From positions 310,001-374,000 of the forward strand of contig NZ_JAFIWB010000001.1 in assembly GCF_017163705.1 (NCBI RefSeq): a stretch of DNA of 64,000 bases, written 5' to 3'. The stretch comes from Xanthomonas bonasiae (GTDB lineage Bacteria; Pseudomonadota; Gammaproteobacteria; Xanthomonadales; Xanthomonadaceae). Shown here piece by piece: positions 39,975 through 49,419 of this stretch. Positions within the stretch are counted from its first letter, which is position 1. Each line of letters begins with the position of its first letter. The notes below the pieces were generated by a model. The model ran no database searches. It had not been told where the DNA came from and worked only from the letters and a program-made list of their open reading frames with translations. Made by a program: the position numbers and the translations under genes.

Positions 39975-40192
39975 GGGATACACGGTCTCTTGGCTACCGG
40001 CCTGCCTTGGATTCAGGCCAGACGATGCAGCGCCCTCGCCGCCTGCTGCAGCGAGAACCCGCATCGATCATCGGAGGCCGTGCATCCACGCACGGCACGG
40101 AACGCGGCGCGCATCGCCGCGCATCGCCAGCCACGATCCTTTCACGCCTTCGTGTGCAGCGTCTTGTGCAAAAGCAGCGCCTTTGACACGGA
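39975..40192 (-). repeat. Leader/promoter block, copy B (upstream of S9 peptidase)
   Basis: Counterpart of the block at 37261-37532: GCAGCGAGAACCCGCATCGATC, GGAGGCCGTGCATCC-CGCACGGC and the motif-proximal GCGTCTTGTG-AAAA---GCGCCTTTGAC-GGAAAT are shared in order. The remaining 167 bases to the stop of the GH43 gene contain nothing recognised. Confidence 0.65.
40160..40192 (-). promoter_or_regulatory. Shared bipartite motif, site 4
   Basis: TCCGTG (40192-40187), 19 bases, ACAAGACG (40167-40160), upstream of the S9 peptidase gene. Confidence 0.74.
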
Positions 40193-40359
40193 AATCTGCA
40201 GATGCATTGCAAACGGTGGCGGCGGCTGGCGCGTGGCGCGCCCCGTTCCCGCGCCGTCGTGCGCGGTGGTCGGCACACGGCAAGGCGCCGCTTCCGGCCT
40301 GGCGCCATCCGCAAACCGAGCCGGTCGCGGCGTTCCGATGCGGTGTTGCCCCGTGCCGG

Positions 40360-41940
40360 TCATGGCGTGTCGCAGCGCTGCGCATCCACAACGCCGGCCT
40401 GGGCCAGGCGCTGCGCGCGCATGGCCCACATTTCCCATTCCTGCACCGCCAGCGCGGCATAGCCGCCGTCGCCGCCGGAGGCGTCGAACACCGCGCGCAC
40501 GCAGCGCGTGGTCACCGGCGCGAAACGCAGCGTCTGCACCCGGCCCGCGACCGGACTGTTTGCGGCCTGCGCCAACGGCAGCCACTGCCCGTCCTTGCGG
40601 TATTCCAGATGCCAGCGCGCCGGCGGCGCCACGCCCTCGTTCGCGCCGGGCGGATGGTCGGCCCAGAACACGATGCGGCTGCGCTGCAGCGTTACCGGTT
40701 GCGCCCAGCTGTACTGGATCCACTGCTGCGGCGGATTGTGCGCGGTCCAGCTGCCCCACATCTGCGGCGGCAACGGATTGCGCTTGACCACGCCGTCGTT
40801 GAGCGCGGCGATCCAGTACTGGTGCGGGATGTCCGGGCCGTTGGAAGCGCTGGCGGATGCGTAGCGGGCGACGTTGCGCTGCACCGGCTGTGGCGGCTGC
40901 GGCGCGCGCGTGGCCAGCACCGGGCGAATGCGTGCCGGCTGTTGCGTGTCGTCCCAGTCCAGCCGGTCGATCGCCACGCTGCGGCGGAAGTGGCCGCCGC
41001 CCTTCGCATCGGCGGTGTGATAGACCAGATACCACTGGCCCTTGAATCGCACGATGCCCGAATGCGAGGTGGTGGAGGACACCGGCGGCAGGATCACCCC
41101 GCGGTAGGTCCACGGCCCCAGCGGCGACGGCGCGCTGCCGTAGGCGATGCAGGCGTGATACAGCGTCGGGGTGCAATCCGAGTCCGGTCCGGCGCGGTTG
41201 CCGGCGTAGGCCATGTAGTAGGTGCCGTTGCGCTTGAACAGCCACGGCGCCTCGAAATAGCCGTCCAGCGTGGTCACCGCCACCGCCGCGCCCTTGGGCG
41301 TGACCATGTCGCGTTCCAGCTCGATGCCGAACAGCTTGCCGAAGGTGCCCCAGTACAGGTATACGCGGCCGTCGTCGTCGACCAGCACGGTCGGATCGAT
41401 GTTCTGGATCGTGTTCCTGACCGGCAGCGACTGCGACAGGATCGGCCCTTGCGGGTGCGCGTCGCGCCACGGCCCCAGCGGGCTGTCGGCGACCGCCACG
41501 CCGATCGCGAACGGATCGGCGTTGGGCGAGCGCTTTTCCTCCACCGGCGCGTACAGGTAGTAGCGCCGGTCCGGCCCCTGCACGATCTGCGCGGCATAGG
41601 CGCGGCCCGCGGCGGCCCAGGCGAAGACCTGCTCCGGACGCAGCAACGAGGGATAGTGGGTCCAGTTGCCGCTGCCGACATTGTCGGTCGCCAGCATTTG
41701 CCAGCGCTGGATCACGAAGTCGTTGACGTCGGGCGGCGCCTCGTCGCGGCCGGCGATGATGTACAGCTTGCCGTCGGCGACCAGCGGCGCCGGATCGGCG
41801 GAATAGTCATGGCCGTCGGCCAGGATCGGATTGCCGGCGCTGTGCACGCTGCGCGCGCGCAACGGTGCCGCCTGCGCCGCGGCAACGGCAAGCGCCAGCA
41901 GCAGGCAGGCGCCGATACGCGCGGCACGGCGCAGGCTCAT
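40360..41940 (-). CDS. GH43 alpha-L-arabinofuranosidase (HypAA-like), exported
   Basis: 526 aa with Sec signal (RRAARIGACLLLALAVAAAQA). The five-bladed propeller carries the GH43 triad: general base Asp49 (DYSADPAPLVADG), pKa modulator Asp182 (QNIDPTVLVDDDGRVYLYWG) and proton donor Glu230 (YFEAPWLFKRNGTYYMAYAG). SSTTSHSGIVRFKGQWYLVYH is a further family stretch. The C-terminal about 150 residues (NVARYASASASNG, WGSWTAHNPPQQWIQYSW) form a discoidin-like module. ATG overlaps the stop of the GH121-like gene by 4 bases. Xanthomonas HypAA removes the terminal alpha-1,3-arabinose from Ara4-Hyp, which fits this gene order. Confidence 0.85.
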   Translation of the reverse strand: MSLRRAARIGACLLLALAVAAAQAAPLRARSVHSAGNPILADGHDYSADPAPLVADGKLYIIAGRDEAPPDVNDFVIQRWQMLATDNVGSGNWTHYPSLLRPEQVFAWAAAGRAYAAQIVQGPDRRYYLYAPVEEKRSPNADPFAIGVAVADSPLGPWRDAHPQGPILSQSLPVRNTIQNIDPTVLVDDDGRVYLYWGTFGKLFGIELERDMVTPKGAAVAVTTLDGYFEAPWLFKRNGTYYMAYAGNRAGPDSDCTPTLYHACIAYGSAPSPLGPWTYRGVILPPVSSTTSHSGIVRFKGQWYLVYHTADAKGGGHFRRSVAIDRLDWDDTQQPARIRPVLATRAPQPPQPVQRNVARYASASASNGPDIPHQYWIAALNDGVVKRNPLPPQMWGSWTAHNPPQQWIQYSWAQPVTLQRSRIVFWADHPPGANEGVAPPARWHLEYRKDGQWLPLAQAANSPVAGRVQTLRFAPVTTRCVRAVFDASGGDGGYAALAVQEWEMWAMRAQRLAQAGVVDAQRCDTP

Positions 41941-44900
41941 GGCACCACCGCCGCATCGACCACGATCTGCAGCCGCACCGGCAACTGCCCGCTGCCGCCG
42001 CGCCCCTGCGCGCTGCCGACGATGCTGGACGTGCCCGGCGCCGCATACGCGGCCGGCACCAACGGCGGCCACTGCACCGGCACCCGTTCGCGCGAGCCGT
42101 CGTTGTACTGCACGCCGACGAACGCCGGCAGCGCCGGCATCTGCCCGGCACGCACGTGCAGCGGCGGCGGCGCCTGCACCGTGTTGATCTGGCCCGGCGC
42201 GGTGGCGCGCACCCAGATGCTGGCGCTGACCGGCAGGCCGCCGTCGGCCAGGCCCTGCAGCTGCACGCGGCCTTCGCTGGCCAGCGCCGCCGCGTCGAGT
42301 TGCGGCCAGCGCACGCCCAACCAGTCCCAGCTGCCGTCGGCGAAGTAAGCGGCGATGCGCTGCGGCAGCGCCGGCGTCTCGCCCGGCGCCACCCGCACGT
42401 CGATCGGCTCGACCGTGTCGGCGCGCTCGGCGAAGACCTGCCATTCGTCGATACCGACCGCGGCATGGCCGTCGCCCTGTGCCGCGGTGTCCAGCACCGC
42501 GCGCAACGCGGTGGTGGTGACCGGTGCGAACGCCACGCGGCTCGCTTCGCCGCGCGCGGCGACCGGATAGCCGCCGCGCACCGCGATGTCGCGCCACTGC
42601 TCGCCCTCGCGGTATTGCAGCTTCCACGCGCGCGGCGGCGCCACGCCGCCGTCGGGCTGGTCGTCCCAGAAGTAGACTGCGGCGCCGTTCAAGCGCTGCG
42701 GTTGCCGCCATTGGTACTGCACCCACACCGAAGTCGGTTGCGCGCGGCCCCAGCTGCCCCAGCGGCGATCCGCGGACGGCGCTTGATCCGGCGCCGGCAG
42801 CAGCCCGTCGTTGAGCGCCTGCAACCGGTGGTGGCCGGCGGTGACCTGCGCGCTGGCCTCGGCGTCGCCCTGCACTTCCAGGCCCTGCCCGACCGGCGTC
42901 GGCGCGGCGACCACGGCCACGTCGGCATGGCCTTGCAACGCGCCATCGTCGGCCTGCAAGCGCAGCGTGTAGGCGCCGGGCGCGGTGAAGCGCACGCTGC
43001 TGCTGGCCGCCTGCGGCTCTTCGAAGATCGCCGCGCCGCCCGGCGGCGCCTGCAGCACGCGCCACTGCAGCGCCAAGCTGCCATTCGGCAGCGCGTCGTC
43101 GCCGACGCGGCCAACGACACGCAGCGCGCCGCCACCGACGCCGTCCTGCTGCCAGGCCTCGACCTGCGGCGCCCGGTTGGACTTGGCCGCCGGCACCCGC
43201 GCGCCGCTGGCATAGGCCTGGATTTCCTTGATCCCGGTGCGCAGCGTGCCCGCATGGGTCACCAGCACGCGCAGCCGCTGCACGCGCAGCGCGGGGAAGC
43301 GCACGCGGTTGCGATTGCCCTGCGCGATCGGCGCATCGCGCACCTGGCCTGGCACGGTCTTCCAGGCCTGCCCGTCGAAATACTGCAGCACGTACAGCCA
43401 CGGCGGCGCGTAGCCGGCGCGGGTGCCGGAGGCGAAACCGTGCTGTTCGCCGGGCGGCGAGGAGCTGCGGTAGAAGTACAGGCGCACGTCGTCCAGCGTC
43501 TGCGGCCGGCCCAGGTCGAGTTCGATCCAGTCGCTGCGCGACGGCGACCCGGCCGTGCCCCAGAACGGTTCGTTGGCGGTGCTGCCGTCCACTGCCGCGG
43601 CGGCCGGGAAGCCGTCGGCGACATAGCTGGCGCTTACCGTCGCACCCTGCGCGAGGTTGCGCGCAGTCGCCGGCAGCGTGGTGTCCACGCCGGCGTCGGC
43701 CAGCACCGCGGTGATGCGCGCATCGGCGGCGAAGCGCACCTGCGCCGGTGTCTGCAAGGCGATGGACCTGGAACTGACCACACGCAGCTGCGCGGCGTCC
43801 GCATTGACCGCATCCGGCAGCGCCTGCACACGGCCGCTGGCCGGGTCGTAGAGCACATGCGCCAGGCGATCGACGGTGAACGCCAGCTTCCCGTCCAGAT
43901 ACAGGGAATAGCCCTTGGGCACCGCGCCGCCGTAGTGGCGACCGTCGCGGTCCCAGACGATGGACAGGTCGCGATTCCGGTAGCGCACCGCGTCGGCGGC
44001 GAAATGGTCCCAGCCGATGTCGATCGGATACAGCTCGATCCTGGCGTCGCTGCGCGGACGCAGGCCCATCGCGTCCTCGATCACGGTGAAGTTGGTCGCG
44101 CCGAGCTGGGTGTGGTGGATCCACGAGCGGTAGCCGATGCTGCCGCCGTCGGCGGAGCTGCCCTGCGCCCAGAACTCGTTCTGGTCCGGGTAGCGGTTGT
44201 CGCCGTCGATGTAGTGCGCCCAGGCGTTCCAGTACAGCAGCTTGCGGTAGCTGCCCGCGTCCAGGTACGGGCTGGGATAGTCGCGCAGCGCGCTGCCGAG
44301 CAGGCGGAAGGCGACGGTGGAGTTGATCACCGAGAAGTTGTTGCTGCCACTGGCGCCGCGTGCCTGCCGGTCGGCCTGGTTGGCGGTGTAGAACGGGAAG
44401 ATCGGGTATTGCCGCGCGTCGGCGAACAGGCGCAGCGCGCGCACGTATTTCGGGTCGTAGTCGGCATCGCCCTGCCTGGGCATCAGGCCGACGCTGAACG
44501 GGTAGTAGTTGTTGGTCTCCTTCCAGTCCACCGGTAGCCGCGCGCCATCGGCCTGGCGCTGCTTGAGCAGGTCGCCGTGCAGGCCCATGCCGTCTGCAGT
44601 CGCGCTGTGGTCCTGCCACAGCACGGCGAGCACAGCGCTGCGGATCTTCGCCGCCAGCGCCTGCATGCGCAGCGCGGTGGCCGCATCGCCGGCGAGCTGC
44701 GCGGCCTGCGCCGCGGCCAGCGCGTTGGCGTAGACGTAGGCGCTCTCGCTGCGGTCCATGCGGATCTGGCCGTGCTGCCTGGCCCAGTCGAAGGACACCG
44801 CGTCGGCGTCGTTGCCGGTCATCGCCGCCCAGTCGTACTCGATCAGGCCATTGCCGTTGCGGTCGTAGGCGCGCAGCAGCGCGTCCACGTCGGCGCTGGC

Positions 44901-46253
44901 GTAGCGCGCCAGCTGCGCCGCCACCGCCGGCGGCCCGCCGTGCAGCTGGTAGGCGCGCCAGGCGGCGGCGCTGAGGTATTGGGCGTAGGAATTGGACCAG
45001 TTCTCCGGCGCGCCGGGATTGTCCACGTACTTGCCGCCGCCGGCGGTCTCGCCGGCGCCCAGCCACGAGCCGTAGGCGTAGCTAGGATCGCGCAGGTACT
45101 TCAGGTCGTCGATGAACATGCCGGTGGTCAGCACGATCGCATTGTCGTAGCCGAGCACGCCTTCGATCGCCACCGGGAACTGGTAGTCGTTGCCGGGCAC
45201 CGCGGCATCGAGAAAATTGAAGCGCAGCAGCCACCAGCGATAGAACAACGTCTTGTCGATGTTGTCCTCGGGCGTGTCCAGGTACGGCAGGTTGTCGGCC
45301 CACCAGCGGTTGTAGGCGACGACGTGCTCGGTATAGGCCTGCTGCGGCGATTGCGCCGCGATGCGCCGATACTCCTGCAACGACGCCGGCAGTTCGCGCG
45401 TGACCAGCCCGAGCTGCACCTTCAGCGTGGCCGCTTCGCCGCTCGCCGGCAGCGCCACGCGGCGCGCGATGGAACCGCCCTCGACCGCGAAGCCGTCGCC
45501 GGACAGGCGCGGGAATACCGTGGTGATCGCATTGTGGGTGGCGAATGCGCCGGTGAGCTCGGCGCCGTCGGCATGCGTGGCCATCGGCGAGATCGCGCGC
45601 AGGGTCAGCGTGCGCGCCACGCCGTCGCTGCTGGACAGCGTGGCCTCGGCCACGGCCACGTTCTGCTCGCTGATGAACTTGACCAGTCGCAGCTGCACGC
45701 TGGCGCCCGCATCGGCATAGACGCTGCTGAAATAGCTCGGTGTCTGCCGCCGCTGCGCGCTGTCCTCGACCAGGTGCAGCCGCTTGCCGTCGATCTCCGC
45801 CTGCAGCCGGAACAGCGCATCGTGGCCGGTCTTGTGCGCATAGGCGACATCGCCGACGAAACCCGGCTGCTGCGGCTGGTGGGTGTACATGTACGCGGCG
45901 CGGCCGCGGCTGAACAGCCAGTTGTTGTCGTCGTCGAAGCCGCCGCCGGTGCCGCTGCGCGCGAGCATGCGGTCGATCCAGAAATCCCTGCCCGGCGCAT
46001 TGCCGGCGCCGGCCGCCAGATCGGCGGCGAACACCCGCTGCAGCTGCCCGCCCGGCGCGAAGGCCACGCCGCTGTCCGGAATCGGCGTCGGCGTGCCCTT
46101 GAAGCGCGGATAGCCCAGCGCGGCGTTGCTGGCCTGCAACGCTTCGCCATCCGCCGCGGCGACGGCGCTGGCCGCCACCGCGCCGCACGCCGCGCCCAGC
46201 AGCACCGCGCGCAACGCGGCGGCGGCGCGCGGCCGCCGCCATGCCGCGGCCAC
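41937..46253 (-). CDS. GH121-like beta-L-arabinobiosidase (HypBA2-like), large multidomain secreted enzyme
   Basis: 1438 aa from GTG at 46253, chosen because it begins a Sec signal (RRPRAAAALRAVLLGAACG) 17 bases after receptor 3. An N-terminal beta-sandwich (about 60-290) precedes an (alpha/alpha)6 barrel (about 300-780) with LFYRWWLLRFNFLDAAVPG, YAYGSWLGAGETAGGGKY, YDRNGNGLIEYDW, WKETNNYYPFSVGLMP and ATNFTVIEDAMGLRPR. Then follow a discoidin module (about 870-1010), an Ig/PKD-like domain (about 1026-1110), a second discoidin-like module (about 1124-1275) and two Big_4-type Ig domains. The fold and neighbours (GH43, GH127/146) match the HypBA1-BA2-AA set known from Bifidobacterium and Xanthomonas; the GH121 call is by context and fold, not by alignment. 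Confidence 0.78.
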   Translation of the reverse strand: MAAAWRRPRAAAALRAVLLGAACGAVAASAVAAADGEALQASNAALGYPRFKGTPTPIPDSGVAFAPGGQLQRVFAADLAAGAGNAPGRDFWIDRMLARSGTGGGFDDDNNWLFSRGRAAYMYTHQPQQPGFVGDVAYAHKTGHDALFRLQAEIDGKRLHLVEDSAQRRQTPSYFSSVYADAGASVQLRLVKFISEQNVAVAEATLSSSDGVARTLTLRAISPMATHADGAELTGAFATHNAITTVFPRLSGDGFAVEGGSIARRVALPASGEAATLKVQLGLVTRELPASLQEYRRIAAQSPQQAYTEHVVAYNRWWADNLPYLDTPEDNIDKTLFYRWWLLRFNFLDAAVPGNDYQFPVAIEGVLGYDNAIVLTTGMFIDDLKYLRDPSYAYGSWLGAGETAGGGKYVDNPGAPENWSNSYAQYLSAAAWRAYQLHGGPPAVAAQLARYASADVDALLRAYDRNGNGLIEYDWAAMTGNDADAVSFDWARQHGQIRMDRSESAYVYANALAAAQAAQLAGDAATALRMQALAAKIRSAVLAVLWQDHSATADGMGLHGDLLKQRQADGARLPVDWKETNNYYPFSVGLMPRQGDADYDPKYVRALRLFADARQYPIFPFYTANQADRQARGASGSNNFSVINSTVAFRLLGSALRDYPSPYLDAGSYRKLLYWNAWAHYIDGDNRYPDQNEFWAQGSSADGGSIGYRSWIHHTQLGATNFTVIEDAMGLRPRSDARIELYPIDIGWDHFAADAVRYRNRDLSIVWDRDGRHYGGAVPKGYSLYLDGKLAFTVDRLAHVLYDPASGRVQALPDAVNADAAQLRVVSSRSIALQTPAQVRFAADARITAVLADAGVDTTLPATARNLAQGATVSASYVADGFPAAAAVDGSTANEPFWGTAGSPSRSDWIELDLGRPQTLDDVRLYFYRSSSPPGEQHGFASGTRAGYAPPWLYVLQYFDGQAWKTVPGQVRDAPIAQGNRNRVRFPALRVQRLRVLVTHAGTLRTGIKEIQAYASGARVPAAKSNRAPQVEAWQQDGVGGGALRVVGRVGDDALPNGSLALQWRVLQAPPGGAAIFEEPQAASSSVRFTAPGAYTLRLQADDGALQGHADVAVVAAPTPVGQGLEVQGDAEASAQVTAGHHRLQALNDGLLPAPDQAPSADRRWGSWGRAQPTSVWVQYQWRQPQRLNGAAVYFWDDQPDGGVAPPRAWKLQYREGEQWRDIAVRGGYPVAARGEASRVAFAPVTTTALRAVLDTAAQGDGHAAVGIDEWQVFAERADTVEPIDVRVAPGETPALPQRIAAYFADGSWDWLGVRWPQLDAAALASEGRVQLQGLADGGLPVSASIWVRATAPGQINTVQAPPPLHVRAGQMPALPAFVGVQYNDGSRERVPVQWPPLVPAAYAAPGTSSIVGSAQGRGGSGQLPVRLQIVVDAAVVP

Positions 46254-46270
46254 ACCGCCTGCCGGCAACC

Positions 46271-49105
46271 TCAAAACTCGGTCCTGAGCCGGGCCCAGAA
46301 GTAGCGTCCCAGCGTGTCGTAGGTGAACGCGTCGGTATTGGCCGCGCTCGCATAGCCGTAGTACTGCGGCGGCTTGCGGTTGCCGACGTTGTTGGCGCCG
46401 GCCGAGAGCGTGGTGTGCAGGCTCTCGAATTTCCGGCTCAGCGAGACGTCGTGGTAGGTCACCGTGCCGACCTTGAAGTAGACGCAGCTGCCGTCGGCGG
46501 CGGTGTTCACGCAGAAGTCCTCGTAGGCGCTGCCGACCGTGGTCGGGCCGAGCAGGCGCGTGTTCCAGCTGGCGTGCCACGGCCCGTTGTCCCAGCCCAG
46601 GTTGAAGCTGGCGCGCCAGCGCGGCATGTTGCCGTAGCTGGACATCTCGCCGACGTAGTTGTGGTCGTCGCCGCTGAATTTGTAGCTGGACAGGAACGTG
46701 GCATCCACGCCGGCCTGGAAGTTGCCCCAGGCGGTGTCGCGCAACGCGTACTTGATGCCGATGTCGTAGCCGCGGATATCGACCTTGCCGCTGTTGATCG
46801 CGAACGGCACGGTGACGCTGACCAGTTGCCCGCTGGCGTTGCGCTGGATCAACGGACAGTAGGCGCTCTGGCCGTCGTAGCAGTTCTGCAGCACCTGATC
46901 CAGGCCGACGCCGTTGATCATGTCGTCGAGGGTGACCCGCCAGCTGTCCAGGTTCAGCGACAGGCCGTCCGCCCAGCCCGGATCGTAGACCGCGCCGACG
47001 TTGTAGGAGCGGCCCTGCTCGGGCTTGATCGCGAAGCCGGCATTGGCCGAGCCGGTGGTCAGCACGGTGAACGAGGACGTGTTGACGAAGCTGCCGTTGG
47101 TCGGCACGTTGGCGCAGGCCGCGGCGTTGCCGCCGCCGGTGTAGCCGTTGCACGGATCGGTATAGTCGCCGGTGCTGTCCACCACCGAGTTGTACGGCGA
47201 GCCGTACAGGTCGCCCAGCGCCGGCGCGCGGAACACCTCCGAGCCGGTGGCGCGGATCAGCAGGTTGTCGATCGGCCGCCATTCCAGCGCGACCTTGCTG
47301 TTGGTGGTGTTGCCCCAGTAGTCGTACTTGGAATAGCGCGTGCCCAGGTTGAGGTTCAGCGCCTGCGCGCCGGGCACGTCCTTGAGCAGCGGGATCAGCA
47401 CCTCGGCGTAGGCTTCCTTGATCGTCTCCTCGTGGCCCTGGTTCATGATGCAGCCGTCGTTGTAGTCGCAGTTGCCTTCGGCATCGGCGGCGGCGACCGG
47501 ATTGCTGGTGCCCTGCGAGAACCCGTTCTTGCGGAACGACAGCCCGAACGCGGCCTGCACCATCCCCGCCGGCATCGCGAACAGGTCGCCGTTGACGCTG
47601 GCCTCGGCGAACTTCATCGTGCTCTCGTCGATCAGGTCGACCGCGCTCTGGGTGGCCTTGATCCCGGCGATGGTCGCCGGATCGTCCGGATTGAACACGT
47701 TGATCGGGGTACAGCCGGAGATCACGTTGCCCGGCGTGCCGCACTTGACCACGCCGTCGCTGTCCAGGAACGAGGCGCCGACCGCGTTGTTCAGCGCCGA
47801 GGTGATCGAGAAGCCGTTGCGCACGAGGGTGTCCTTGTAGCGCGCATAGCCGGCCGCCGCGTCCCACTGCCAGCTGGTGTCGGCGAACTTGCCGCGCAGC
47901 CCGGCCACGATGTTGGTCTGGTACATGGTCGAGGTGTAGACGCGGGTGTTGGCCGCCTCCGAGCGCAGCAGGTAGCGCGACAGCTGGCTGCCGAACGGGT
48001 TGTAGTAGTTCTGCGAGGCGTTGGGCAGCTCCAGGCCATAGGCGGTCAGCTGCGAGGTGGTCTCGCTGCGGGTCCAGAACATGTCCAGGTAGCCCTGCAC
48101 GTTCGGGGTGAAGTCGAAGCTGGCGTGGGCGGAGAAGTTGGTGCGCTGCACCGGGGTGATCAGGTACTGGCCGTAATAGGAGTTATAGCCTTCGACCGCC
48201 TGGCTATAGGTGTGGAAGTCGCTGGCATCGACCGCACCTGGCGCCAGTCCGCTGTTCGGGGTCAGCACGCTGCCGTCGCTGAGGAAGGCGCGGGTGCCGT
48301 TGCCGCGGCGCTCCACCACCTGGCCGTTGAGATAGTTCACCGCAGTCTTGGCATAGCTGCGGTCCTCGTCGTACAGCGCGTTCATCGAGCTGCGGCTCAG
48401 GCCCAGGATCAGCCCGCCGCGCTCCCAGGTCTTGCCCCACTCCACGCCCACCGAACGGCGGTTGCCGTCGCCGTGCGTGCTCTGGCCGTAGTCGACGGTC
48501 GCCGCGGCGCCGTCGTACTTGTCCTTGAGGATGATGTTGACCACGCCGGCGATGGCGTCGGAGCCGTACACCGAGGACGCGCCGTCGGTCAGCACCTCGA
48601 TGCGCTCCACCATCGCCGCCGGGATCGCGTTGATGTCCACGCCGGGCGCGGCGGACACGCTGCTGGCCGGCCCGGCCATGCGGTGGCCGTTGACCAGCAC
48701 CAGGGTGCGCTCGGCGCCGAGGTTGCGCAGCGAGACCAGCGCGCGGCCGTGGCTGAAACCGGAATTGAGCGAGATGTTGGGCATGTTGCCGGCCATCGCC
48801 GGCAGCTGCTGCAGCAGCTGGCCGAGCGTGTCCTGGCCGCTGTCCTCGATCCGCTGCCGGTCGATGGTGATCACCGGGCTGGCGGTTTCCGCATCGACGC
48901 GGCGGATATGGCTGCCGGTCACCGTGACCTTTTCCAGCGTGGTGGCGGCCGCGTTGTCGGCCGTGGCGTCCTGCGCCAGTGCGGCCGGCGCGGTCGCGGC
49001 CAGCGCCAGTGCGGTGCAGATCGCCGCTGCCAGCGGGCCCGGCCGCTGCGCGCGGCGCCACGAAGACGGGAAAAGCGGCGCAGCGCGTTCAGACAAAGAC
49101 GACAT
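46271..49105 (-). CDS. TonB-dependent receptor 3 of the glycoprotein locus
   Basis: 944-aa outer-membrane receptor, first gene of an operon with the GH121-like and GH43 genes. Signal (GPLAAAICTALALAATAPAALA), TonB-box-like TLEKVTVTGSHIRR, plug (LGQLLQQLPAMAGNMP, ALVSLRNLGAERTLVLVNG, IERVEVLTDGASSVYGSDA-like text) and barrel ending YFWARLRTEF. Cysteine loops CNGYTGGGNAAACANVPT and CGTPGNVISGCTPINVFN are shared with receptor 1. Because it leads the arabinobiosidase operon its ligand is likely beta-arabinobiose or Hyp-linked arabinosides. Confidence 0.9.
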   Translation of the reverse strand: MSSLSERAAPLFPSSWRRAQRPGPLAAAICTALALAATAPAALAQDATADNAAATTLEKVTVTGSHIRRVDAETASPVITIDRQRIEDSGQDTLGQLLQQLPAMAGNMPNISLNSGFSHGRALVSLRNLGAERTLVLVNGHRMAGPASSVSAAPGVDINAIPAAMVERIEVLTDGASSVYGSDAIAGVVNIILKDKYDGAAATVDYGQSTHGDGNRRSVGVEWGKTWERGGLILGLSRSSMNALYDEDRSYAKTAVNYLNGQVVERRGNGTRAFLSDGSVLTPNSGLAPGAVDASDFHTYSQAVEGYNSYYGQYLITPVQRTNFSAHASFDFTPNVQGYLDMFWTRSETTSQLTAYGLELPNASQNYYNPFGSQLSRYLLRSEAANTRVYTSTMYQTNIVAGLRGKFADTSWQWDAAAGYARYKDTLVRNGFSITSALNNAVGASFLDSDGVVKCGTPGNVISGCTPINVFNPDDPATIAGIKATQSAVDLIDESTMKFAEASVNGDLFAMPAGMVQAAFGLSFRKNGFSQGTSNPVAAADAEGNCDYNDGCIMNQGHEETIKEAYAEVLIPLLKDVPGAQALNLNLGTRYSKYDYWGNTTNSKVALEWRPIDNLLIRATGSEVFRAPALGDLYGSPYNSVVDSTGDYTDPCNGYTGGGNAAACANVPTNGSFVNTSSFTVLTTGSANAGFAIKPEQGRSYNVGAVYDPGWADGLSLNLDSWRVTLDDMINGVGLDQVLQNCYDGQSAYCPLIQRNASGQLVSVTVPFAINSGKVDIRGYDIGIKYALRDTAWGNFQAGVDATFLSSYKFSGDDHNYVGEMSSYGNMPRWRASFNLGWDNGPWHASWNTRLLGPTTVGSAYEDFCVNTAADGSCVYFKVGTVTYHDVSLSRKFESLHTTLSAGANNVGNRKPPQYYGYASAANTDAFTYDTLGRYFWARLRTEF

Positions 49106-49337
49106 CGGGATTCTCCTGGGCGGCGACGCATGGCGATCGGCAGGGCCGGCATGCCCTTCCCCGGGCTGCCATCCCCATCGCCAGCGGTCGTTGGCGGGAC
49201 GGAACAGGGCGTCGTGTGCAAGGCGCGGCGGCAGCGCGAGCTGCCGCCGTCGCCGCTGCGTGCGGCGCTGCATCGTGCAGGAATCTCCCCCGGAGACTTC
49301 ATTGCACGGACACAATGTGCGCGTACCGTGATGGCGT

Positions 49338-49370
49338 CGTCTTGTCGTATTTATCGGTTAAACGTGCGGA
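49338..49370 (-). promoter_or_regulatory. Shared bipartite motif, site 5
   Basis: TCCGCA (49370-49365), 19 bases, ACAAGACG (49345-49338), upstream of the receptor 3-GH121-GH43 operon. A 7-bp-arm palindrome TTGCGCG-A-CGCGCAA (49379-49393) lies just above it and CACAATGTG (49311-49319) just below. Confidence 0.78.
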
Positions 49371-49419
49371 ATATCGCATTGCGCGACGCGCAACGGGACA
49401 TTTCCGACTTTTTCGCCAC

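Noticed and set aside
45247-45270. A further CGTCTTGT (ACAAGACG) occurrence
   Set aside because: Inside the GH121-like coding region and lacks the TCCGCA box at 19 bases, so it does not fit the regulon motif.
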